From: Obscuribacter phosphatis_A
GTDB lineage: Bacteria; Cyanobacteriota; Vampirovibrionia; Obscuribacterales; Obscuribacteraceae
Reading direction: 5' to 3'
NCBI GenBank assembly: GCA_017303615.1
Contig: JAFLCK010000014.1
Span: forward strand, 65,986 to 129,985
DNA: 64,000 nucleotides
The stretch's first letter is position 1. Each line of letters opens with the position of its first letter. The notes beneath the pieces were generated by a model, which had not been told where the DNA came from, did no database searches, and was given only the letters and a program-made list of their open reading frames with translations. A program made the position numbers and the translations under genes. This document shows positions 34,323 to 42,891 of the stretch, one piece after another.

Positions 34323-35764
34323 TGTCAGAAACTCTATGCCAAGCAAAACTAGATAGCGAAATGAAAGCCGAACAAGAAAGTCTGGAGTCGCCGGCTTCTC
34401 TCAATCGTTCATCAGGCGGTCGTCCGCCCAAGATACTCTATGTCGCAATTGCGGCGGGTTTGCTTACTTTTGCTCTGCTCTTGCTTGCCGGTCTTTTGCC
34501 CCGCCTAAGCACAGAAGCCGAATTGAACCAAGCACACGGCGCCGAAACAATGAGTAATAGAAAGGTCGCCTTTACCCTGGTGCAGCCACCCGTCGGCGAG
34601 ACCGCACTTACGCTGCCGGCTTCGCTTGAACCGATTCAAGAGATTCCAATTTTTGCCCGCTGTGATGGTTATCTGGTGCAGCGCTTTGTCGATATAGGCG
34701 ATCGGGTGAAAGCCGGTCAGCTCTTGGCCACAATAGATGCCCCCGAACTGGACCGCCAAGTTGAGCAAGCCGAAGCAGACTTGCATCAGTCTCAGGCCCA
34801 GGTCAAGGCTGTCGAGGCGGAGCTGGCGCGGGCTCGGGCTGTGGTTTCCACCAGTGAAGCGGCGGTTCGCAAACTGCAAGCCAATCTTACTTTTTCTAGG
34901 CAGCAGTTGGCTAGATATAGTGAGCTTGTGCAAGAAGGGGCGATCAGTCGCGAAATGAAAGATGAGAAACAGCGCGACCTCGATAGCGATCTTGCTGGTC
35001 TTGAGGCCGCCCAGGCAGAAGTGGCCGCCAACCAGGCCCAGGTTGCCGCTCTTAATGAAAAGGTGGCGGTCAGTAAAGCTGCCGTTGGTTCATATCGAGC
35101 TGCCCTTGGCCGAGCCCTAAGCCAGCAGTCTTTCAAAACAGTCAAGGCTCCCGCCGACGGCGTCATTGTTTCTCGCAATATCGATGCCGGTTCTCTCGTC
35201 TCGGAAGGCAGCGACAATGCCAAGAAAGAGCTTATGCGTCTAGCCAAGACAGATCCACTGAGGGTGATGGTGGCGGTGCCCCAGAGTTTTTATCGCCATA
35301 TCAAGGTCGGCTCTAAAGTGCAACTCAATATCAATGAGTTGTCCGGCAAGAAATTGCAAGCTGTGGTGGCAAAGGTGGCGGGCGGTCTTGATGCCTCTTC
35401 CCGCACCATGCTCACTGAGGTGCATGTCGCAAATGATGGCGGTATTCTCAAACCCGGTATGTATGCAACTGTCAAATTTGAAGCCGGTGTGGATAGACCT
35501 AGGGCAAAAAATGCCCCACATCTTGCTTCTAACGAGAATAGACCTTTCAGAATTCCGGCTAGTTCGCTTGTCGTCAAGCCGGAAGGATTGTTCGTGGCCA
35601 AGTTGAATGACGGCGACAAAGTGCATTTTGAGAAAGTGGTTTTGGGTCGCGATTTCGGCAAGCAGATTGAGATATTAGATGGTATCGCCAGCGGTGAAAG
35701 GCTGGTCTTGGACCCCGATGTCGATTTGAAAGAAGGTCAGAAAGTTGAGGCTTTCAGCAAATAA
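34319..35764 (+). CDS. Periplasmic adaptor (membrane fusion) subunit of the RND pump
   Basis: HlyD/AcrA-type adaptor of 481 residues that joins the pump to an outer-membrane channel. A membrane anchor lies at about 40-62; the half-lipoyl segment IFARCDGYLVQRFVDIGDRVKAGQLLATIDAPELDRQ follows, then an unusually long coiled-coil hairpin rich in Ala, Gln and Glu (about 145-265), the second lipoyl half VKAPADGVIVSRNIDAGSLV, and a beta-barrel domain. The ATG (34319) overlaps the TGA of the pump gene by 4 nt (ATGA), so the two are translationally coupled. Confidence 0.95.
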   Translation: MMSETLCQAKLDSEMKAEQESLESPASLNRSSGGRPPKILYVAIAAGLLTFALLLLAGLLPRLSTEAELNQAHGAETMSNRKVAFTLVQPPVGETALTLPASLEPIQEIPIFARCDGYLVQRFVDIGDRVKAGQLLATIDAPELDRQVEQAEADLHQSQAQVKAVEAELARARAVVSTSEAAVRKLQANLTFSRQQLARYSELVQEGAISREMKDEKQRDLDSDLAGLEAAQAEVAANQAQVAALNEKVAVSKAAVGSYRAALGRALSQQSFKTVKAPADGVIVSRNIDAGSLVSEGSDNAKKELMRLAKTDPLRVMVAVPQSFYRHIKVGSKVQLNINELSGKKLQAVVAKVAGGLDASSRTMLTEVHVANDGGILKPGMYATVKFEAGVDRPRAKNAPHLASNENRPFRIPASSLVVKPEGLFVAKLNDGDKVHFEKVVLGRDFGKQIEILDGIASGERLVLDPDVDLKEGQKVEAFSK

Positions 35765-35806
35765 GGCGAAATTTAGTTTGTTGAAAGCAAGAGTTGCCGG
35801 TAAAAG

Positions 35807-35835
35807 TTGTCGGGAAAAGATGCCGCCAATATAAT
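35807..35835 (+). promoter_or_regulatory. Near-consensus promoter giving a probable leaderless mRNA
   Basis: TTGTCG (35807-35812), a 17-nt spacer and a perfect TATAAT (35830-35835). The ATG of the next gene is at 35842, only 6 nt later, so the transcript would begin at or near the start codon. No Shine-Dalgarno is present. Confidence 0.6.
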
Positions 35836-35841
35836 TAGGTA

Positions 35842-36708
35842 ATGAAATGCATCAGCGAACTTCTTATACAACGGCTCAGACAAACTAAGCAGACACAGCA
35901 GCTCAGGCAGAGTCTTTGGGCGAGACTTCTCTATTTTCAGGGGAGCGTTGTTCTTGGCTTTTCATTGCTTTTGACAGCAATTTTTTCCCTATCAATAGTT
36001 TCTCTAGCAATATTTTGCTTGGCTGCTCAAACAATCGCCGCCGAGGGCGATAAGCCCACTGTCAAGGCTTTGAAACTCAGTCAGATTCATTACTATTTTG
36101 GCGACTGCGACACAGTTATTGCCAGTAATGGTCTGCGCATCAATAATCGTGGCAGTATGAAATTCTGCTTGGTGGCAAAATCGCCTAAGTGGGATTTCTG
36201 TGTTTTTCGTGACGACGATAAAACTTGCTTTCCTCAGTCTCTTAAATGGCTGAGTGAAAACGGCATAGTCAATGACTTTATCGTCATGAATCGAGAGATA
36301 GATGTTAAGGGTGAGAAGGCGAAAGACGTCAAGATTTGCAATACAACAGTCAAGCATATCGAGAAGGGCAAGCTGAAGCTGGATATATTGCCCCTGCCGG
36401 CTGGCTTCTCGCCGCAGCTACCCACTATTTTGCATTACATATATAAGATTCCCAATAATGGGGCGCTGGCCATTCGCTACAGCAAGCCCGCCGTCAAGAG
36501 AGATTGGCTGAGCGGTGAAGATCATACCGGTCGCCAGAAAATTCTCTTTGATACGGTCAAGATAGAAGCAGTGCTTGTGCCCAAGAATTATTTCGACGCC
36601 CCGCTCAATTATCGTAAGCTTCGCTCTATTCAAGAGGTGCTGGTTAGCAAAGAGCGAAGAGACGCCACCGCCGACCTCGACGAGATTTTTCAAATCAAAA
36701 AGAAATAG
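35842..36708 (+). CDS. Secreted or membrane-anchored protein of unknown function
   Basis: 288 residues, no family recognised. A long basic N-terminus (MKCISELLIQRLRQTKQTQQ) precedes a strongly hydrophobic helix at about 35-62 ending LAAQTIAAEGDK, which may be an uncleaved anchor or an unusually long signal peptide cleaved after TIAA. The outside part has four or five cysteines (FGDCDTVI, MKFCLVA, WDFCVF, DKTCFPQ, VKICNTT) that could pair, and a beta-rich look. Its promoter places the -10 box 6 nt from the ATG. It is followed by a 12-nt tandem repeat and the convergent J-domain gene. Confidence 0.72.
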   Translation: MKCISELLIQRLRQTKQTQQLRQSLWARLLYFQGSVVLGFSLLLTAIFSLSIVSLAIFCLAAQTIAAEGDKPTVKALKLSQIHYYFGDCDTVIASNGLRINNRGSMKFCLVAKSPKWDFCVFRDDDKTCFPQSLKWLSENGIVNDFIVMNREIDVKGEKAKDVKICNTTVKHIEKGKLKLDILPLPAGFSPQLPTILHYIYKIPNNGALAIRYSKPAVKRDWLSGEDHTGRQKILFDTVKIEAVLVPKNYFDAPLNYRKLRSIQEVLVSKERRDATADLDEIFQIKKK

Positions 36709-36778
36709 AAGGCGTAACCTCAAGTTTGCTTGTGGTATCGTCAGTGGTGCAAAGATCGGCTTGCTTAGTCTTGACTTT

Positions 36779-36851
36779 GATATTTCTGAAGAATTTTCTG
36801 AAGATATTTCTGAACGATGTTTCTTCAGAGATTTATGAAGATATTTCTGAA
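36779..36851 (+). repeat. Degenerate 12-nt tandem repeat downstream of the secreted-protein gene
   Basis: About six copies of GATATTTCTGAA; three are exact (36779-36790, 36803-36814, 36840-36851) and three diverged, one of them 13 nt. It fills most of the gap between two convergent genes. Confidence 0.85.
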
Positions 36852-36865
36852 AGATTTTATGGCAG

Positions 36866-37555
36866 CTAGATTTGCGCCCCTAATTTGGCTAAGCTACCAG
36901 CTTTGACTAGATGTTCGGCGGCTATCTTGAATAAATTGTCGGCCATGGCTAAATGATCGTAATCGTAATTGCCAAGAAAATATCTCAGTTCATCCAGTCC
37001 ATCTGAAGCTTGCGCTATGGCATGGCGCATCCACTGCACAGCCGGTATCAGGGTCATAGGCGGCGGATTGTCGGTAAATTCGCGGGAGGCTTTGAGAAGC
37101 GTTCTTTCTATTTCTTCGACATATTGTTCAAAATCTTCGAGCAAATCTTCGGCATAGATGTCTTGCGAAAGCATTTGCAATTTCGCTTTGTATTTTTTGA
37201 GCACTGTGGCGATTGAGCGCTTGAGCGGATTGAATACAGCCCGCAAAAACCGTTCTCTTGCCCTCTCTTCATCAAGCGAGTCTTGGGCATGTTTGGGAAT
37301 AGTGGGGGTTCTATGACTGAAAATGGTGAGGTCATAATCAGCCCTTTTGTCAACGTCTATCAAGACACTGTAGGCTTCATTGACCGACATCATAAATTCG
37401 GTCTCGCTTACCACCTGATTGTCGCTTTTGTCGGTATACGAGAGGTCGGGGTGCTTTGATTTAACCAGACTGCGATAAGCTTGTTTGATCTCGTCTGCCG
37501 AGACTGTCGGCAGAACCCCGAGAATTTCATAGTGGGTAACCTTGCTTCGCTTCAT
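36866..37555 (-). CDS. J-domain protein (DnaJ-like co-chaperone)
   Basis: Stimulator of an Hsp70 (DnaK). 229 residues. The J domain is N-terminal (about residues 5-75): THYEILGVLPTVSADEIKQAYRSLVKSKHPDLSY with the essential HPD, then EFMMSVNEAYSVLIDVDKRADYDL. No Gly/Phe region or zinc centre is present, so it is a type III J protein. The rest (80-229) is helical and unassigned. Divergent from nrdR. Confidence 0.92.
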   Translation of the reverse strand: MKRSKVTHYEILGVLPTVSADEIKQAYRSLVKSKHPDLSYTDKSDNQVVSETEFMMSVNEAYSVLIDVDKRADYDLTIFSHRTPTIPKHAQDSLDEERARERFLRAVFNPLKRSIATVLKKYKAKLQMLSQDIYAEDLLEDFEQYVEEIERTLLKASREFTDNPPPMTLIPAVQWMRHAIAQASDGLDELRYFLGNYDYDHLAMADNLFKIAAEHLVKAGSLAKLGAQI

Positions 37556-37658
37556 AATTCAATTATGCCCTGCCTTAGCCCATTGAGCACGGCTCTTCAG
37601 CGCAACTTCCAATATTTTCATTTAGCCCCTATCTTTCATCCTCTATAATCAAATCAGT

Positions 37659-38207
37659 ATGTTTTGCCCTTTTTGCAATCACAGAGAAAGCAGAGTGCTT
37701 GAATCTCGCCTGACCAACGATAATTCGGTCCGGCGCAGACGCGAGTGCGAATCTTGCGGTAAGCGCTTTACCACCTATGAAAAGCTGGAAGTGATTCAGT
37801 TTCTCGTGGTGAAGCGCTCCGGCACGCGCGATACCTATTCTAGAGAGAAGCTGAGAGCTGGTATTTCTAGAGCCTGTGTCAAAACCAATGTCAGCGCCGA
37901 GCAAATCGACAACCTAGTCGACTCTGTTGAAAACGAGTTGATTGCCGCCGGGCGGCGCGAGATTTCTTCTTCTCTGTTGGGTGAATTGGTGCTTTCCAAA
38001 TTGAGCGGGCTCGACCAAGTGGCTTATGTGCGCTTCGCCTCGGTCTATAGGGCTTTTCAGTCGGTGGATGATTTTATTGCCGAACTCAATCAATTGAAAG
38101 ATTCATTGAAAGACTCCGAAACTCGCTCAAAACAAATATTGGAGAGGGCTGAGCTCGAAGAGCGCATGTCAAAAAATGCTACTATGGGTGGTGGCAAGTC
38201 CCGCTAA
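37659..38207 (+). CDS. nrdR: Transcriptional repressor NrdR
   Basis: Senses dATP/ATP and represses ribonucleotide reductase genes. The N-terminal zinc ribbon has C3, C6, C30 and C33 (MFCPFCNHRES...RRRRECESCGKRFTTYEKLE), followed by the ATP-cone (about 48-138: VVKRSGTRDTYSREKLRAGISRAC, ending VAYVRFASVYRAFQSVDDF). 182 residues; the tail after residue 150 is charged and longer than usual. The stop codon lies inside the first unit of a 10-nt tandem repeat. No nrdA/nrdB gene is in the window. Confidence 0.97.
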   Translation: MFCPFCNHRESRVLESRLTNDNSVRRRRECESCGKRFTTYEKLEVIQFLVVKRSGTRDTYSREKLRAGISRACVKTNVSAEQIDNLVDSVENELIAAGRREISSSLLGELVLSKLSGLDQVAYVRFASVYRAFQSVDDFIAELNQLKDSLKDSETRSKQILERAELEERMSKNATMGGGKSR

Positions 38208-38265
38208 GTGCCGCTAAGTCACTCTGAGTCCCGCTGAGTCCCTCTGAGTGCCAGTGAGTGCCGCT
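38196..38265 (+). repeat. 10-nt tandem repeat spanning the nrdR stop codon
   Basis: Seven units of the type (A/G)AGTSCCGCT in perfect phase; the first unit contains the nrdR stop codon. Variation between units is one to four bases. Confidence 0.88.
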
Positions 38266-38438
38266 TTCTTGTCGGCTTTTAGCTGTTTTACTGTAGCTGT
38301 ATAAAGATTAGACAAATTCAATCCAGAAACGGTAAAGCCTCGTTTACCAGGCGGCCCTATCCCCTTTTCGGATATCTATCGGGTGCTACAATCTTAAATC
38401 GCTTTTCTATATCTTCGAAGACCAAAAATAAGTGAGTC

Positions 38439-38816
38439 ATGAACAGCATCATCAAAGAAATTGAAGCCCCGCTCATCAAGAGCAACCTGCCCGCATTCGA
38501 CGTCGGCGACACCGTCAAGGTCTTCGTCAAAATCGTCGAAGGCGGCAAAGAGCGCACTCAGGGCTATGAAGGCGTGATTATCAAGCACTCCGGTCACGGT
38601 GTGAACGAGACAATCACCGTTCGTCGCGTATTCCAGGGTATCGGCATCGAGCGCGTTTTCCTCGTCCACTCGCCCCGCGTTGAGAAAATCACCGTGCAGC
38701 GCCGTGGTCAGGTCCGCCGTGCCAAGCTCTACTATCTTAGAAACCGTACCGGTAAAGCTACTCGTATTAAAGAGAAGACCGGTACCAGAAAAGAAGCCAC
38801 AGCTGCCAAAGCCTAA
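38439..38816 (+). CDS. rplS: Ribosomal protein L19 (bL19)
   Basis: Structural protein at the 30S-50S interface. 125 residues; hallmark segments PAFDVGDTVKVFVKIVEGGKERTQGYEGVIIK, then ETITVRRVFQGIGIERVFLVHSPRVEKI and RRAKLYYLRNRTGKATRIKEK. rbgA starts 15 bp later, giving an rplS-rbgA-rnhB block like that seen in Firmicutes and other phyla. A Lys/Ala tail is slightly longer than usual. Confidence 0.98.
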   Translation: MNSIIKEIEAPLIKSNLPAFDVGDTVKVFVKIVEGGKERTQGYEGVIIKHSGHGVNETITVRRVFQGIGIERVFLVHSPRVEKITVQRRGQVRRAKLYYLRNRTGKATRIKEKTGTRKEATAAKA

Positions 38817-38831
38817 TCATGGGCGCCTTCA

Positions 38832-39752
38832 TTGCCTAAGCCTAAGCCAAATAAAGACGGCAAAGGCGGTATGAAACCGCAGCCGAAATCAAGTACGGGG
38901 GTCAAAAAAAGACCCCCGTCTACTGCTTTTCAAAGATTGACCGAGATAGTCAAGTGGGTTGATCTAGTCATCGAAGTTTTGGACGGACGCTTGCCGGTCA
39001 GCACCAGGCATCCTAAGTCGAATGAGATATTTGGCTCAAAGCCGCGTCTGATTATCTATTCAAAGTTGGATATGTCCGACTCGCGTCGACTCAAGGCTTA
39101 TGTCAAGAGCGTTAATGAAGAGTTTGCCCTCTCTGCTGAGAATGGTGGAGTCCAGCAGCAGGCGGTCGCCCTTTGTCTTAAGGGACTAAGCAGCAAAGCC
39201 AGCTTTGTCGAAGCCTGTTTGGCCCTTACCAAAGCCAAGCGCGAGAGTTTGAACAAGAAAGGGCTTTTGCCAAGACCAATGCGGGCTTGTGTTGTGGGCA
39301 TACCTAATGTGGGCAAGTCTTCGCTGATTAACTGGTTCATTGGTAAGAAGCATGCCCGCACAGGCGATATGCCCGGGGTCACCAAGGGGACACAGTGGAT
39401 TAGAGTGCATCCGCAACTGGAGTTGCTCGACACTCCTGGTATTCTGCCGCCGACCTTCTTTCAGAAAGAGACCATGTCAAGGTTGTCTGTCTTGAACCTG
39501 GTTCCCCCGGATACATATGAAAATCTTGAATGTGCGAGGGAAGCGCTTCAGCTATTTAAACAGTATTATCCTGAAGCCCTTGATAAGTATCTTGAGGGGT
39601 TAGCGGAGAGTGGCGACGGTCTCAATTTACTCGCCGAGAAACGTAACTTTCTTACCCATGGGGGTAAGCTCGATGATTATCGCGCCGCCAATATTCTGCT
39701 TAGAGACATTCGCGAAGGCAAGCTGGGCGGCATAACGCTCGATGAGCTATGA
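38832..39752 (+). CDS. rbgA: Ribosome biogenesis GTPase A (RbgA/YlqF)
   Basis: Circularly permuted GTPase for late 50S assembly. 306 residues. Motif order is that of permuted GTPases: VDLVIEVLDGRLPVSTRHP, then G4-like IYSKLDM, then the P-loop GIPNVGKSSLINW (about residue 158), GVTKGTQW, and LLDTPGILPP. The C-terminal helical domain that touches rRNA follows. Start uncertain: TTG 38832 gives a Lys/Pro-rich lead; ATG 38871 is 13 codons later with AAAGG before it. Overlaps rnhB by 4 nt (ATGA). Confidence 0.95.
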   Translation: MPKPKPNKDGKGGMKPQPKSSTGVKKRPPSTAFQRLTEIVKWVDLVIEVLDGRLPVSTRHPKSNEIFGSKPRLIIYSKLDMSDSRRLKAYVKSVNEEFALSAENGGVQQQAVALCLKGLSSKASFVEACLALTKAKRESLNKKGLLPRPMRACVVGIPNVGKSSLINWFIGKKHARTGDMPGVTKGTQWIRVHPQLELLDTPGILPPTFFQKETMSRLSVLNLVPPDTYENLECAREALQLFKQYYPEALDKYLEGLAESGDGLNLLAEKRNFLTHGGKLDDYRAANILLRDIREGKLGGITLDEL

Positions 39753-40777
39753 GTGGTAACTTCAAGGGCCTGCGGCAGTTCGATTTGTCTATATATCGAA
39801 CCGAATTTGCTCGCTTTCAATTAGAGCCTCTGGTTGTAAGCAGAGGACAGAGAGTCAATCTCAACTGTCGCCAGCTCAAACTATCTTTGGATGCGAAAGC
39901 TGATCGTGCTTCTCGTAATGAATCAGAGCAAGAATCTGGGAGAGTTTCTGGCATAGGAGCTGGGAAAGATTCTGAGGGAGATTCTGAGAAAGATTCGGGT
40001 AGCCGCTTATCCTCCCGTGCGGCCGGTGCTTTCTTGATTGGGGTGGACGAAGTCGGTCGCGGCTGTCTGGCTGGACCAGTGGTATCGGTAGCGGTGGCGC
40101 TACCCTTCGCCGATCTCGATGCTTCCACTATTGCTTCTCTGTCTGCACTCGATGACAGTAAGAAACTAGATGCCTCGGTGCGGGAAGACCTCTCTGCCAA
40201 AATTCGCAAGATTGCGCCTTTTGCTATCGGTCAGGCTTCGCCGCATGAAATTGACGAGATCAATATTCTCAATGCCTCCTTGCTTTCGATGCAGCGTGCC
40301 TGTGATGAACTAATGCGTCAACTCAATCTTGAGCCTGCGCAGGTGCTCATTTTGGTGGATGGCAACAAGAAAATTAAAGTCGATCGCTATAAGCAAGTAA
40401 CCATTATAAAAGGCGATAGCAAGTCCGCATCAATCGCTGCAGCCAGCGTGATCGCCAAAGTCCACCGTGACGCCTTGATGGTGGCGCTCGATAAAGTCTA
40501 TCCAGCTTACGGATTTGCTTCCAATAAGGGCTATCCGGCGGTTAGCCACCGCCAGGCCATCGCCAGCATTGGTGCCTGCCCCGAGCATCGCTTAAGTTTT
40601 AGACTTTTGCCGGAAGCGAAAGAATCAAACGAACAGCCAGGACCGAAAGCACAGAAAGCACCTAGAGTAGAGAGAGTACAGAAAGCACAGAAAGCACCTA
40701 GAGTAGAGAGAGTACAGAAAGATTCTAAAGAACAGAAAGATCCTAGAGTAGGGAAAGCACAGAAAGCACCTAAATAG
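39749..40777 (+). CDS. rnhB: Ribonuclease HII with extended low-complexity ends
   Basis: Removes ribonucleotides and RNA primers from DNA. The catalytic core (about residues 92-280) has the GVDEVGRGCLAGPVV motif with the paired acidic residues, DSKKLDASVRE, VDGNKKIKV with the next Asp, and KGDSKSASIAAASVIAKVHRD. Typical RNase HII has 190-260 residues; this has 342. Extra parts are an N-terminal 90 residues with a Glu/Ser/Asp-rich insert (near 55-88) and a C-terminal Lys/Gln/Ala/Pro tail made by tandem repeats. The ATG overlaps the stop of rbgA. A strong terminator follows. Confidence 0.96.
   Translation: MSGNFKGLRQFDLSIYRTEFARFQLEPLVVSRGQRVNLNCRQLKLSLDAKADRASRNESEQESGRVSGIGAGKDSEGDSEKDSGSRLSSRAAGAFLIGVDEVGRGCLAGPVVSVAVALPFADLDASTIASLSALDDSKKLDASVREDLSAKIRKIAPFAIGQASPHEIDEINILNASLLSMQRACDELMRQLNLEPAQVLILVDGNKKIKVDRYKQVTIIKGDSKSASIAAASVIAKVHRDALMVALDKVYPAYGFASNKGYPAVSHRQAIASIGACPEHRLSFRLLPEAKESNEQPGPKAQKAPRVERVQKAQKAPRVERVQKDSKEQKDPRVGKAQKAPK
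40645..40716 (+). repeat. 36-nt tandem repeat encoding the rnhB tail
   Basis: Two exact 36-nt copies (40645-40680 and 40681-40716), each encoding KAQKAPRVERVQ, followed by a diverged third copy up to the stop. The tail is strongly basic. Confidence 0.9.
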
Positions 40778-40795
40778 GAACCAGGTTTGAGTTCT

Positions 40796-40828
40796 AAGGG
40801 GAAGGACTAACAAATAGTTCTTCCCCTT
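40796..40828. terminator. Strong terminator after rnhB
   Basis: A 14-bp stem (AAGGGGAAGGACTA / TAGTTCTTCCCCTT, one G-T pair) with loop ACAAA, followed by ATGATTTTCTTT on the plus strand. It also separates the convergent J-domain gene ending at 40915. Confidence 0.92.
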
Positions 40829-40914
40829 ATGATTTTCTTTGTGAGCTTCTTGCTTAATCAGCTTTTTGCTTCTGTCTGCTTCTGCATGCTCGCTTTTTCG
40901 TTGTCGGCTTTTGC

Positions 40915-41709
40915 TTATGTTCGAGCCGGCAGGTTAGGGCTTGAACCAGCGGCGCCATCGTTGATTTTGGCTTTACGCATTTTCTTCTCAGCATCGCTGC
41001 CGCCGTCGAGAATTTGGGTCTGCGACAGCTGCTCAACCAGATAGTCAACGCCCTTTACCGAAATCATAAATAGGCGCTCGCCCATTTCGATTAGACCTTT
41101 TTCCCGCAGATACCAAAGGGCGAATTCCATTTCAGCCATGTCATTGGTGCCGAGAATATCCATCATCATTTTGGCTGATGCGCCGCCGGTCTGTACTTTT
41201 TTCTTTCTCTGACCGAGCAAGATCTGCAGAATCGCCAGACGAAATTCAATTTCGTTCCAGGAAGTTCCTGTTTGCACTTTCAAGGCATCGCGGTTGAATG
41301 AATGCATGCCTGAGCTGGCACTGGCACCGGGGGCGGTGCCGGGTGCGGCGCTCTGTGACGCTGATTGGGCTTCCTTGGCGCCGAGCGACATGTCGTAGGC
41401 GGCGCGTTTGCCTTCGTCTGAGAGCGTACGCCAGGCATCAGTAATTACGCGAAATTTCTCGGCGTCACCGGTCTCTGTATTATCAGGGTGGTACATAGCG
41501 GCAAGAAATCGATAAGCGTATCGAATAATGGTCGAGTGCGCATCGCGGTTAACTTGCAGCAAGTCATAGTAGTTGATCGGTCTGGGAGCGCCAGCAGGTG
41601 CTCCGGCGTTACCTGGGTGTCCGCCGCCCGGGTTACCGCCCGGATTGCCACCGGGATTGCCGCCGGGCATGCCTGGTCTGGGTGGGGGAGGGGGTGGTTG
41701 CCACGACAT
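40915..41709 (-). CDS. J-domain protein with Gly/Pro-rich N-terminus and winged-helix-like C-terminus
   Basis: 264 residues. Unusually, the N-terminus is a Pro run followed by GGNP repeats (about residues 4-42). The J domain follows (about 44-108: NYYDLLQVNRDAHSTIIRYAYRFLAAMYHPDN with HPD). After an Ala/Ser/Gly linker, residues 145-235 look like a small helical winged-helix domain (EIEFRLAILQILL...AEMEFALWYLREKGLIEMGERLFMISVKGVDYLVEQL). An internal J domain with a putative DNA- or protein-binding winged helix is atypical. It starts 3 bp after the acyl-CoA dehydrogenase gene; AAGGGA inside that gene's end is its ribosome-binding site. Confidence 0.88.
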   Translation of the reverse strand: MSWQPPPPPPRPGMPGGNPGGNPGGNPGGGHPGNAGAPAGAPRPINYYDLLQVNRDAHSTIIRYAYRFLAAMYHPDNTETGDAEKFRVITDAWRTLSDEGKRAAYDMSLGAKEAQSASQSAAPGTAPGASASSGMHSFNRDALKVQTGTSWNEIEFRLAILQILLGQRKKKVQTGGASAKMMMDILGTNDMAEMEFALWYLREKGLIEMGERLFMISVKGVDYLVEQLSQTQILDGGSDAEKKMRKAKINDGAAGSSPNLPART

Positions 41710-41712
41710 AAT

Positions 41713-42891
41713 TTAGAGTCCCTTCAATACGTTTTGTGCTATTACCAGTCTCTGGACTTCAGAAGTCCCTTCATAGATTTCAGTTATTTTGGCGTCGCGC
41801 ATGTAGCGTTCGACCGGATAGTCGGTTACATAGCCGTAGCCACCAAAAATCTGCACACACTTGGTGGTCGAGCGCATAGCAACTTCCGCGGCGTAGAGTT
41901 TGGCGTGCGCTGCTTCTTTTGTGAACTTCACACCCAGATCTTGCCCGCGTGCTGCGTGCCATGTGAGCAGTCTGGCGGCATCAATCTCGGTTTGCATTTC
42001 AGCCAGCATAAATTGAATAGCTTGGAATTTATTGATCGTCTGGTTGAAAGCCACGCGTTCTTTGCTGTATTTGAAGGCGTGGTCCCAAGCGCCTTGAGCT
42101 ATGCCTACGGCTTGGGCGGCGATACCGATTCTGCCACCATCAAGGGTGACCATTGAAACCTTAAATCCGTCCTGCGGACCGGCCAGCATATTCTCGACCG
42201 GTATTGGGCTATCTTCAAAGTTAATCTGGCAAGTGGACGATCCCTTGATACCGAGTTTGTCTTCAAGCTTGCCGAAAGTAAAACCGGGGGTGCCTTTCTC
42301 AACCAACAGGGCAATCAGTCCTTTGTGTTTGAGGCTTGAATCGGTTTGAGCTATGACTAAATAGGTATCAGCTTCGATTCCGTTTGTAATCCAGTTTTTT
42401 GAACCATTCAATATAAAGTGGTCGCCTTTTCTAACTGCAGTGCATTTAGCCGCTGCGGCATCAGAACCCGAGCCTGGCTCCGAAAGAGCGAAGGCTCCGA
42501 GCTTTTCGCCCTTACACAGAGGTGTGAGGAATTTCTTCTTTTGCTCTTCGGTGCCGAAGATGTAAATCGGTTTGGCACAGAGAGAGACATGGGCTGAATA
42601 AATCACTGAAGTTGTGGCGCAGGCTTTAGCCAGTTCTTCTACAACGATGGCATAAGAAACGTTGTCCATACCAGCACCGCCGTATTCCTCTGGAAAAGGC
42701 AGCCCGCAGAGGTCGGAACTGGCAATAAGCTCGAAATTCTCTCTGGGAAAGCGGTGCTTCTGGTCGACTTCGGCGGCTTTCGGCGCGAACTCGGCCTGGG
42801 CGATTTCATTTACTGTTTCCTTAATCAGTCTTTGCTCTTCTGTAAGAGCGAATGACATTGGTGCATCTGATTGTGTGGCTGCGGTCAACAT
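41713..42891 (-). CDS. Acyl-CoA dehydrogenase (short/branched-chain type)
   Basis: FAD enzyme that introduces the alpha-beta double bond in acyl-CoA, passing electrons to ETF. 392 residues, full length. Signatures: LTEEQRLIKETVNEIAQAEFAP at the start, FALSEPGSGSDAAAAKCTA (FAD/substrate), NGSKNWITNG, and the C-terminal QIFGGYGYVTDYPVERYMRDAKITEIYEGTSEVQRLVIAQ, holding the catalytic Glu (YEGTSE), as in butyryl/isovaleryl-type enzymes. ATG 42891 has CAGG upstream; ATG 42858 is possible. Chain-length preference cannot be read. Together with 3-hydroxyacyl-CoA dehydrogenase it indicates beta-oxidation or butyrate metabolism. Confidence 0.96.
   Translation of the reverse strand: MLTAATQSDAPMSFALTEEQRLIKETVNEIAQAEFAPKAAEVDQKHRFPRENFELIASSDLCGLPFPEEYGGAGMDNVSYAIVVEELAKACATTSVIYSAHVSLCAKPIYIFGTEEQKKKFLTPLCKGEKLGAFALSEPGSGSDAAAAKCTAVRKGDHFILNGSKNWITNGIEADTYLVIAQTDSSLKHKGLIALLVEKGTPGFTFGKLEDKLGIKGSSTCQINFEDSPIPVENMLAGPQDGFKVSMVTLDGGRIGIAAQAVGIAQGAWDHAFKYSKERVAFNQTINKFQAIQFMLAEMQTEIDAARLLTWHAARGQDLGVKFTKEAAHAKLYAAEVAMRSTTKCVQIFGGYGYVTDYPVERYMRDAKITEIYEGTSEVQRLVIAQNVLKGL

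Noticed and set aside
41488..42156. 222-residue plus-strand frame over the J-domain and acyl-CoA dehydrogenase genes
   Set aside because: Spans two clear minus-strand genes and has no family features.
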